From Pseudomonadota bacterium (lineage in GTDB: Bacteria; Pseudomonadota; Gammaproteobacteria; Xanthomonadales; Rhodanobacteraceae): a stretch of DNA of 11,167 nucleotides. Position 1 is the stretch's first letter. The number at the start of each line of letters is the position of its first letter. The translations under genes and the position numbers were made by a program. Below are positions 5,843 to 11,167 of this stretch, one piece after another. Location of the stretch: positions 1 to 11,167 of the forward strand of contig JAJZGE010000016.1 in the NCBI GenBank assembly GCA_021798675.1, written 5' to 3'. The notes under the pieces were generated by a model, which was not told the DNA's origin, did no database searches, and saw only the letters and a list, made by a program, of their open reading frames with translations.

Positions 5843-8800
5843 ATGAGCACAGCACGCGTGCCAGCCACGGGATCGGAACTGCAACGCGATGCCGCCGTGG
5901 CGATCCCGCTGCAACCTGCCTCGCAGGACATCTGGGACAAGAAGTACCGCCTGCGCACCAAGGCCGGCGAGCCGGTGGACATCGACGTGGACGGCACCTG
6001 GCAGCGCGTGGCGCGCGCCCTGTCCGACGTGGAGGCCACCCCCGAACTGCGCGAGCAGTGGAACGAACGCTTCCTGTGGGCGCTGCGCCGCGGCGCGATC
6101 CCCGCCGGCCGCATCACCTCCAACGCCGGCGCGCTGGAGCACAAGCCCGCCACCTCCACCATCAACTGCACCGTGTCCGGCACCATCCGCGACTCCATGG
6201 ACGACATCCTGGAGAAGGTGCACGAGGCCGGCCTCACACTGAAGGCCGGCTGCGGCATCGGCTACGAGTTCTCCACGCTGCGCCCGCGCGGCGCGTACGT
6301 GTCGGGCGCCGGCGCGTACACCAGCGGCCCGCTGTCCTTCATGGATATCTACGACAAGATGTGCTTCACCGTGTCGTCCGCCGGCGGTCGCCGCGGCGCG
6401 CAGATGGGCACGTTCGACGTCAGCCATCCCGACGTGAAGGAATTCATCCGCGCCAAGCGCGAGGACGGCCGCCTGCGCCAGTTCAACCTCAGCCTGCTGG
6501 TCACCGACGGCTTCATGCAGGCGGTGGAGCACGACCAGGACTGGCCGCTGGTGTTCCCGGTGCACGTCAAGGAACAGGACGAGATCGAGCTCAACGACCC
6601 GGCCAAGGTGGTGTGGCGCGAGTGGCCCACCCACGAGAACTACGTGGCCCGTGAAGACGGCCTGGTCGCCTGCAAGGTGTACGGCCACATCCGTGCGCGG
6701 CACCTGTGGGACATGATCATGGTCTCCACGTACGACTACGCGGAGCCTGGGTTCATCCTGATCGATAAGGTCAACGAGATGAACAACAACTGGTGGTGCG
6801 AGCACATCCGCGCCACCAACCCGTGCGTCACCGCCGATACGCGTCTGGCGACTCAGTACGGCATGGTACCGATCGGTGAGCTATACGCTACCGGCAAGCC
6901 GCTGTCGGTATCGGTGGATCGCCGCTCACTGGAGATGGACGGCCGTGGCGTGGAGACGCGCCCCGCCAAACCCGCATTCATGACGGCGCGACAGGCGCCG
7001 GTGTATCGGGTTCGTACCGAAGACGGCTACGAGATCAAGGCCACCGAATGGCATGATTTCTACGTCGAGCGTGGCAAGGTCAAGCTGCGCGACCTGAAGA
7101 TCGGCGAACGCATCTTGGTGCAGTCGGGCAAAGGCCAGTTTGGCCATCAGGGCAGCGAGGACCTCGGTCTGTTGCTTGGCCTTATCGCCGGCGACGGCCA
7201 TTTCACCAATCGCGGCAAGGAACAGCAGGCGGCGGTGATCACCCTGTGGGGCGAGGATCGCGCTCTGGCTGACCGAGTGGCGGCCTACGTCAACACGCTT
7301 ATCGCGCATACCGCGCATACCGCGCATACCGCGCATGCCGGCCGCGACTACCAAGTATCGCCCGTGGCGGTGCCCGAGCGCCAGCAGGTGTTCATCCGCT
7401 CAGTGTTGCTGGCGCGCCTGCTCGAACACTACGGTTTCAGTGCAACCACCAAGCTGCGTGTTCCCGAGGTGATCTGGCGTGGTTCGGAGGCGTGCGTTAG
7501 GGCCTACTTGCGTGCACTATTCCAGTGCGACGGTACGGTGAACGTGTCGAGCGGCAGTCAAAGCTGCTCGATCCGTCTGGCGTCCAGTGAGCAGAGCCTG
7601 TTGCAGGACGTGCAGATGCTGCTGGCGAATTTCGGCGTGTTCTGCCGCATTCACAAGCGCCGTCCCGCGCAGGAACGCATGATGCCGGATGGCCACGGGT
7701 CAAACCGTGCATACCGCTGCTCCGCCAATTACGAGCTGATTGTGGATGGCGAGTCACGCGAGCGCTTCATGGATGAGGTCGGCTTCCTGCTGCCGCGCAA
7801 GAACGAGCGCTACCGAGCCTGGCGCGAGGGCAAGCTGCTGCGTAAGAGCCAGCGCTTCGCATCGCGCATCGAAAGCATCGAGTACGTCGGCGAGGAGCCG
7901 GTGTTCGACACTACTCAACCGGATCACAACGCGGTCATTTTCAACGGTCTGGTGACTGGGCAGTGCGGCGAGCAGCCCTTGCCGCCGTACGGCTCCTGCC
8001 TGCTCGGCTCGATTAACCTCACCACCTTCGTGCGCGACCCGTTCGGCCCCAAGGCCCGCTTCGACTGGGACGAATACCGCGAAGTGGTGAAGGTGTTCAC
8101 CCGCATGCTGGACAACGTGGTGGAGATCAACGGCCTGCCGCTGGAGCAGCAGCGCAACGAGATCATCAGCAAGCGCCGCCACGGCATGGGCTACCTTGGC
8201 CTGGGCTCCACGCTCGCCATGCTCAAGCTGCGCTACGGCAGCGTCGAGGCGGTCTCTTTCACCGAGGACGTTTCGCGCGAGATGGCCGTGGCCGGCTGGG
8301 AAGTGGCGCTGGACCTGGCCAAGGAAAAGGGCGTGGCGCCCGTGCTCGCCAGGGAGTACACCGTCACCGGAGACATGCTGCGCAAGCGCCCGGAAATGGC
8401 GAAGGACGGTTGGAAAGTCGGGGACGCCATCCCCGGCCGTGTGCTGCACGCCAAGTACAGCCGCTACATGCAGCGCATCGCCGAGGTGGCGCCCAACCTG
8501 GTGGCGCAGCTCGCCGAGACCGGCGCGCGCTTCACCCACCACAGCTCGATAGCGCCCACTGGCACCATCTCGCTGTCGCTGGCCAACAACGCCAGCAACG
8601 GCATCGAGCCCAGCTTCGCCCACCACTACTCGCGCAATGTGATCCGCGAGGGCAGGAAGACCAAGGAAAAGGTCGAGGTCTACAGCTACGAGCTGCTGGC
8701 CTACCGCGCGCTGATCAACGCCAACGCGATGCCGTACTCCGATGACCCGCAGGCCAAGCTGCCGGACTACTTCGTCGCGGCCGACGACATCAGCCCGAAG

Positions 8801-9145
8801 CAGCACGTGGACATCCAGGCCGCCGCGCAGAAGTGGGTCGACTCGTCGATCTCCAAGACCGCGAACGTGCCCACGGACTACCCCTACGAAGACTTCAAGG
8901 ACATCTACTTCTACGCCTACAAGCAGGGTCTGAAAGGGTGCACCACCTTCCGCTTCAACCCTGCTGCTTTCCAGGGCGTGCTGGTGAAGGAAGCCGACCT
9001 CGCCAACACCCTCTACCACTTCGAACTGGAAGACGGTAGCGTTATCGAACTTCGCGGCAACGAGGAAGTGGAATACGACGGCGAGATGCACACCGCCGCC
9101 AACCTCTTCGATGCCCTGAAGGAAGGCTATTACGGCAAGTTCTGA
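5843..9145 (+). CDS. nrdJ: Adenosylcobalamin-dependent (class II) ribonucleotide reductase, catalytic subunit, intein-containing precursor
   Basis: Class II ribonucleotide reductase makes deoxyribonucleotides using a thiyl radical generated from adenosylcobalamin, with or without oxygen. The precursor is 1100 residues; removing a 380-residue intein (328-707) leaves 720, a normal NrdJ length. Spliced-protein landmarks are redox Cys109 (TINCTVSG), the catalytic triple Asn326/Cys328/Glu330 in NPCGEQ, redox Cys339 (PYGSCLLGSINL; its 11-residue spacing from Cys328 matches Thermotoga NrdJ) and the phosphate-binding APTGTISLS loop. No C-terminal CxxC shuttle is present; the NrdJb-like gene downstream appears to supply it, as in the split nrdJa/nrdJb of Pseudomonas aeruginosa. 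The start at 5843 has AGGGA four nt upstream; an in-frame ATG at 5783 lacks a ribosome site but is possible. Regulation is probably through the NrdR-like box. The H1-like gene follows after 46 nt and is likely co-transcribed. Confidence 0.96.
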   Translation: MSTARVPATGSELQRDAAVAIPLQPASQDIWDKKYRLRTKAGEPVDIDVDGTWQRVARALSDVEATPELREQWNERFLWALRRGAIPAGRITSNAGALEHKPATSTINCTVSGTIRDSMDDILEKVHEAGLTLKAGCGIGYEFSTLRPRGAYVSGAGAYTSGPLSFMDIYDKMCFTVSSAGGRRGAQMGTFDVSHPDVKEFIRAKREDGRLRQFNLSLLVTDGFMQAVEHDQDWPLVFPVHVKEQDEIELNDPAKVVWREWPTHENYVAREDGLVACKVYGHIRARHLWDMIMVSTYDYAEPGFILIDKVNEMNNNWWCEHIRATNPCVTADTRLATQYGMVPIGELYATGKPLSVSVDRRSLEMDGRGVETRPAKPAFMTARQAPVYRVRTEDGYEIKATEWHDFYVERGKVKLRDLKIGERILVQSGKGQFGHQGSEDLGLLLGLIAGDGHFTNRGKEQQAAVITLWGEDRALADRVAAYVNTLIAHTAHTAHTAHAGRDYQVSPVAVPERQQVFIRSVLLARLLEHYGFSATTKLRVPEVIWRGSEACVRAYLRALFQCDGTVNVSSGSQSCSIRLASSEQSLLQDVQMLLANFGVFCRIHKRRPAQERMMPDGHGSNRAYRCSANYELIVDGESRERFMDEVGFLLPRKNERYRAWREGKLLRKSQRFASRIESIEYVGEEPVFDTTQPDHNAVIFNGLVTGQCGEQPLPPYGSCLLGSINLTTFVRDPFGPKARFDWDEYREVVKVFTRMLDNVVEINGLPLEQQRNEIISKRRHGMGYLGLGSTLAMLKLRYGSVEAVSFTEDVSREMAVAGWEVALDLAKEKGVAPVLAREYTVTGDMLRKRPEMAKDGWKVGDAIPGRVLHAKYSRYMQRIAEVAPNLVAQLAETGARFTHHSSIAPTGTISLSLANNASNGIEPSFAHHYSRNVIREGRKTKEKVEVYSYELLAYRALINANAMPYSDDPQAKLPDYFVAADDISPKQHVDIQAAAQKWVDSSISKTANVPTDYPYEDFKDIYFYAYKQGLKGCTTFRFNPAAFQGVLVKEADLANTLYHFELEDGSVIELRGNEEVEYDGEMHTAANLFDALKEGYYGKF
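6824..7963 (+). other. Intein with LAGLIDADG homing endonuclease, inserted at the NrdJ catalytic cysteine
   Basis: A self-splicing element of 380 residues lies in frame between NP and CGEQ of the NrdJ active site. Splicing block A begins with Cys1 (CVTADTRLAT); block B is GYEIKATEWHDF with Thr74 and His77; block F is VFDTTQPDHN (360-369) and block G is NGLVTGQ followed by the +1 Cys. The last two intein residues are Gly379-Gln380 instead of the usual His-Asn. Gln termini are known in some inteins, but the missing penultimate His is unusual. The endonuclease domain has both LAGLIDADG helices with their acidic residues, LLLGLIAGDG (Asp124) and YLRALFQCDG (Asp236), so it may be active for homing. 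Codons such as GTA, CTA, ACT and TTG are frequent here but rare in the exteins, suggesting separate ancestry. Boundaries are firm because the joined flanks rebuild the invariant NPCGEQ motif. Confidence 0.96.
7304..7339 (+). repeat. 9-bp tandem repeat inside the intein endonuclease region
   Basis: Three copies of GCGCATACC and a fourth GCGCATGCC lie head to tail, encoding (Ala-His-Thr)3-Ala-His-Ala at intein residues 161-172. This is between the two LAGLIDADG motifs. The unit is a multiple of three, so slippage changes length without shifting frame. Confidence 0.95.
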
Positions 9146-9191
9146 CACCGAGTCCACGAACGCAACGATCATCGCCGAGGGGTACACCCGC

Positions 9192-9761
9192 ATGTCCATC
9201 GATACCGAAGTCGAAGTGCAAAACAGTGCTGTGCCGGCCGCCCCCGCGGAACCGGTGATCGAAGTGCCGGCCGTCGCCGCGCCCGCACCGGTCGTGCCGG
9301 CTGCCGCGCCGAAGAAGACCGCCGCCAAGAAGAGGGCTGCGCCGAAGAAGGCCGCACCGAAAAAGGCGGCGGCCAAGAAGGCTCCGGCCAAGAAGGCGGT
9401 GAAGAAAGCCGCCAAGAAGGCCGCGGCCAAGAAGCCCGCCGCCAAGAAGGCCGTGAAGAAGGCTGCCGCCAAGAAAGCGGTGAAGAAGGCTGCGAAGAAA
9501 GTCGCGAAGAAGGCCGCTCCCGCCAAGAAGGCGGCGAAGAAGGCCGCGAAGAAGGTTGCCGGCAAGGCGAGGAAGGTCGCCAAGGCCGCAAAGAAGGTCA
9601 GCAGCAAGAAGACGGCGAAGAAAGCCGCTCCCAAGAAGACAGCCAAGAAGGCTGCCGTGAAGAAGGCCGCCAAGGCGGTCAAGAGGTCCACTGCCAGCAA
9701 GAAGGCGAGCGTCAAGTCGGCGAAGAAACCCGCCGCCAAGAAGGCCGCCCGCAAGAAGTAA
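9192..9761 (+). CDS. Lys/Ala-rich histone H1-like DNA-binding protein
   Basis: This is a 189-residue protein of extreme composition. Residues 1-40 are acidic and rich in Ala, Pro and Val (MSIDTEVEVQ start). Residues 41-189 are almost entirely Lys and Ala in irregular KKAA, AAKK and PKKAA units, like the C-terminal tail of eukaryotic H1 and the bacterial AlgP/Hc1-type proteins. Such tails bind DNA non-specifically and compact it. There is no globular domain and no membrane segment, so a nucleoid role is likely but the specific function is not known. The ATG at 9192 follows GAGGGG at 9177-9182. It lies 46 nt after nrdJ and ends just before a strong intrinsic terminator, so it is probably the last gene of the nrdJ transcript. 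The repeats are recombination-prone, and length may vary among strains. Confidence 0.88.
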   Translation: MSIDTEVEVQNSAVPAAPAEPVIEVPAVAAPAPVVPAAAPKKTAAKKRAAPKKAAPKKAAAKKAPAKKAVKKAAKKAAAKKPAAKKAVKKAAAKKAVKKAAKKVAKKAAPAKKAAKKAAKKVAGKARKVAKAAKKVSSKKTAKKAAPKKTAKKAAVKKAAKAVKRSTASKKASVKSAKKPAAKKAARKK

Positions 9762-9770
9762 GTCCAGAAG

Positions 9771-9806
9771 CAGCCGGCCCGGCCTCGCGCCGGGCCGGCT
9801 GTTTTT
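9771..9806 (+). terminator. Rho-independent terminator after the H1-like gene
   Basis: CAGCCGGCCCGGC (9771-9783) pairs perfectly with GCCGGGCCGGCTG (9789-9801) around a 5-nt loop, 13 bp in all. Five T residues follow at 9802-9806. It begins 10 nt after the H1-like stop and separates that gene from nrdJb. Confidence 0.95.
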
Positions 9807-9830
9807 CTCTCTGCGGCGGCGTGCTTTTGC

Positions 9831-9862
9831 TCGTCATCCCGGCGAAGGCCGGGATCCAGTGC
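9831..9862. repeat. REP-like palindromic repeat, first unit
   Basis: ATCCCGGC (9836-9843) and GCCGGGAT (9848-9855) form an 8-bp stem with a GAAG loop. The unit TCGTCATCCCGGC...GGGATCCAGTG resembles a short extragenic palindrome dispersed in many high-GC proteobacterial genomes. It lies in the spacer between the terminator and nrdJb; only one copy is in the window, so the dispersed nature is an inference. Confidence 0.6.
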
Positions 9863-9874
9863 CTCCCGCTACCG

Positions 9875-9893
9875 CCGGAATGAGGCATTCCGG
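9875..9893. repeat. Second palindrome, CCGGAATG hairpin
   Basis: CCGGAATG (9875-9882) pairs with CATTCCGG (9886-9893) around a 3-nt loop. It lies 19 nt after the first palindrome, and the pair looks like a compound palindromic element. It falls 54 nt before the nrdJb start and could stabilise or attenuate an mRNA. Confidence 0.6.
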
Positions 9894-9947
9894 AACGTCC
9901 GCAGGTTTGTTTTCTACGCGCCGCCGTCCACTCAGGTAAAGAACATC

Positions 9948-10679
9948 ATGGCGATCAAGATCGAAAAGAAGATCAAGGGCTACAACGTCGTCAAGCCCGA
10001 GGACAAGGCCGCGCCCGCGCCCGCGCCTCAGGCCAAGGCCGCCGCCGAGCCGCGCCAGGCCGAAGTCATCCAGATGCACGAGAGTCTGGAGCGCCCCGAG
10101 CAGCTCATCGGCTCCACCTTCAAGATCAAGTCGCCGCTGTTCGAGCACGCGCTGTACGTCACCATCAACGACATCGTGCTTAACGCCGGCACCAAGCACG
10201 AGCAGCGCCGCCCCTTCGAGATCTTCATCAACTCGAAGAACATGGATCACTTCCAGTGGATCGTGGCGCTCACCCGCATCCTCTCTGCCGTGTTCCGCAA
10301 GGGCGGCGACGTCACCTTCATCGTGGAAGAGCTGAAGGCCGTGTTCGACCCCCGCGGCGGCTACTTCAAGGCCGGCGGCGTCTACATGCCCAGCATCGTC
10401 GCCGAGATCGGCGCGGTGATCGAGCAGCACATGAAGAACATCGGCCTGATCCACGATCCAGAGATGAGCGACAGCCAGCGCGCGCTGATCGCCGAGAAGC
10501 GGGCTGCCTACGAAGCCAATTCGGTCAAGAAGCCGGACGCCGCCGCTGATGCGCCTGCCGAATCCAACGGCAGCTTCCCGCCTGGTGCCACGTTGTGCCA
10601 GAAGTGCAATACGCAGGCGCTGGTGCTGATGGACGGGTGTCAGACTTGTTTGAATTGTGGGTATAGCAAGTGTGGGTGA
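9948..10679 (+). CDS. nrdJb: NrdJb-like accessory/C-terminal subunit of class II ribonucleotide reductase
   Basis: This 243-residue protein corresponds to the detached C-terminal part of a class II reductase. Residues 1-50 are a Lys/Ala/Pro-rich lead; about 55-160 form a TSCPD-type domain seen at the C-terminus of single-chain NrdJ proteins (GSTFKIKSPLFEHALYVTIND, RRPFEIFINSKN and ALTRILSAVFRKGGD are recognisable pieces). After a variable Ala/Asp-rich linker comes a tail with Cys217, 220, 231, 234, 237 and 242, arranged C-x2-C-x10-C-x2-C-x2-C-x4-CG, able to bind zinc and to carry the shuttle thiols that re-reduce the NrdJ active site. P. aeruginosa NrdJb (about 231 residues) has the same position and role. 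The ATG at 9948 follows a weak CAGGT. A terminator and two palindromes separate it from the H1-like gene, so it may have its own promoter. The function is inferred from family and context. Confidence 0.85.
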   Translation: MAIKIEKKIKGYNVVKPEDKAAPAPAPQAKAAAEPRQAEVIQMHESLERPEQLIGSTFKIKSPLFEHALYVTINDIVLNAGTKHEQRRPFEIFINSKNMDHFQWIVALTRILSAVFRKGGDVTFIVEELKAVFDPRGGYFKAGGVYMPSIVAEIGAVIEQHMKNIGLIHDPEMSDSQRALIAEKRAAYEANSVKKPDAAADAPAESNGSFPPGATLCQKCNTQALVLMDGCQTCLNCGYSKCG

Positions 10680-10760
10680 GCGCGCTCGAATTGCCAACGT
10701 GTTGGCGCTCGTGTGGGGATACCCAAAAGGCGCTAGTCGAGACCCCATAAGTCGCTAGCA

Positions 10761-10776
10761 GGCTGTCGAGAAACCT
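10761..10776. mobile_element. Candidate left terminus of an IS5-type insertion sequence
   Basis: GGCTGTCGAGAAACCT begins 67 nt before the transposase start. It resembles the GGCTGTTGAAAAA-type termini seen on some IS elements of this transposase group, by recollection only. The matching right end is outside the window, so neither the inverted repeat nor a target duplication can be confirmed. Confidence 0.35.
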
Positions 10777-10835
10777 CTGCGCATCGCCGCGGTCATAGAT
10801 GCTCTCAATCACTGACCGCTTGATCCGATGCGCAG
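10777..10835. repeat. Nested inverted repeat enclosing the transposase start codon
   Basis: The outer arms CTGCGCATCG (10777-10786) and CGATGCGCAG (10826-10835) are exact 10-bp complements. The inner arms GCGGTCA (10789-10795) and TGACCGC (10813-10819) add 7 bp, leaving a 17-nt loop. The ATG at 10828-10830 lies inside the outer right arm, so a transcript covering the whole repeat could hide it. Confidence 0.75.
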
Positions 10836-11167
10836 CCCCGACGTCCAGCAGCTTGGCATGTTTTCGTATGTATCGGTCGAGGATCGGGTGCCGCCGGATC
10901 ATCCGATCCGCAAGCTTCGGATTCTGGTGGACGCGATCCTGGGCGAGCTCGATGAACTGCTGGCGGCGCGCTACGCCGCAGGCGGTCGCCCGTCGATCCC
11001 GCCCGAACGCATCCTGCGCGCCTCGCTGCTGCAGGTGGTTTACAGCGTGCGCAGCGAGCGGCTGCTGATGGAGCAGCTCAACTACAACCTGCTGTTCCGC
11101 TGGTTCGTCGGCCTGAACATCGACGACCCGGTGTGGGATCACTCGACGTTCTCCTTCAACCGCCAGC
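10828..11167 (+). CDS. IS5-type transposase (5' part, runs off window)
   Basis: An uninterrupted frame from 10828 to the right edge encodes at least 113 residues. The stretch FSYVSVEDRVPPDHPIRKLRILVDAIL, then GRPSIPPERILRASLLQVVYSVRSERLLMEQLNYNLLFRWFVGLNIDDPVWDHSTFSFNR, is the characteristic N-terminal region (DUF772-type) of IS5/IS1182-like DDE transposases. The catalytic DDE residues would lie beyond the window, so I cannot tell whether the element is intact. A TGA closes the frame upstream at 10813-10815. The ATG at 10828 is the first start; an ATG at 10858 (MFSYVS) is a reasonable alternative, and neither has a good ribosome site. The element lies about 80-150 nt after nrdJb and points the same way, so read-through from nrdJb is possible. 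Confidence 0.85.
   Translation, partial: MRSPDVQQLGMFSYVSVEDRVPPDHPIRKLRILVDAILGELDELLAARYAAGGRPSIPPERILRASLLQVVYSVRSERLLMEQLNYNLLFRWFVGLNIDDPVWDHSTFSFNRQ

Noticed and set aside
7304..7339. CRISPR or other repeat array
   Set aside because: The units are 9 bp with no spacers and lie in frame inside a protein-coding intein.
7754..9754. A 666-residue open frame on the minus strand opposite the end of nrdJ and the H1-like gene
   Set aside because: It mirrors the GC-rich coding strand; its Phe/Ala/Leu-rich N-terminus is just the complement of Lys/Ala codons, and nrdJ is unmistakable on the other strand.
9310..9759. Frameshift or assembly artefact in the Lys/Ala repeats of the H1-like gene
   Set aside because: The frame stays open with consistent KKAA-type coding to a stop followed at once by a terminator, as expected for an intact gene.
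10525..11142. A 205-residue minus-strand open frame at the right end
   Set aside because: It overlaps the nrdJb zinc-ribbon tail and the transposase frame, both recognisable on the plus strand, and has no recognisable domain.

Overview
The window is high-GC DNA with the gene content and codon use of a xanthomonad-type gammaproteobacterium (order Xanthomonadales/Lysobacterales, most likely Rhodanobacteraceae such as Rhodanobacter, Dyella or Luteibacter). This placement is an inference from a chromosomal subclass B3 metallo-beta-lactamase tail, a LysM-bearing PstS-like protein and a split class II ribonucleotide reductase with a histone H1-like gene between its two parts. No 16S or other taxonomic marker is present.

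Layout. 1-390 (+) is the 3' end of a B3 metallo-beta-lactamase. It converges on a minus-strand run read right to left: a PstS-like periplasmic binding protein with a C-terminal LysM domain (3858-2584), a YigB-like HAD phosphatase (2560-1862) and an M17 leucyl aminopeptidase (1798-416). The gaps of 23 and 63 nt suggest one operon. Upstream of it, also on the minus strand, is a periplasmic Do/DegQ-type serine protease (5504-4122), followed by a perfect 17-bp hairpin. A 338-nt divergent intergenic region (5505-5842) separates the protease from the plus-strand ribonucleotide reductase locus. It holds a good match to a NrdR box, a candidate promoter overlapping it and a strong hairpin.

The plus-strand half is a dNTP-synthesis locus: an adenosylcobalamin-dependent ribonucleotide reductase (nrdJ, 5843-9145) interrupted by a 380-residue LAGLIDADG intein; a Lys/Ala-rich histone H1-like protein (9192-9761) ending in a textbook intrinsic terminator; two short palindromic repeats; and a NrdJb-like protein (9948-10679) with the C-terminal six-cysteine tail that the large subunit lacks. 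The intein sits immediately before the predicted thiyl-radical cysteine, so the precursor should be inactive until it splices. NrdJ and NrdJb together probably form one enzyme, as in the split class II reductase of Pseudomonas aeruginosa.

The right edge (about 10761 onward) is the start of an IS5-type insertion sequence whose transposase runs off the window. Its start codon lies in one arm of a long inverted repeat that could fold in read-through transcripts.

The most notable items are the intein (catalytic-site insertion, non-canonical Gly-Gln C-terminus, in-frame 9-bp tandem repeat inside the endonuclease domain), the nrdJ/H1-like/nrdJb arrangement split by a terminator, and the NrdR-box-like promoter. 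Each part belongs to a known type, and I see no clearly undescribed system here.
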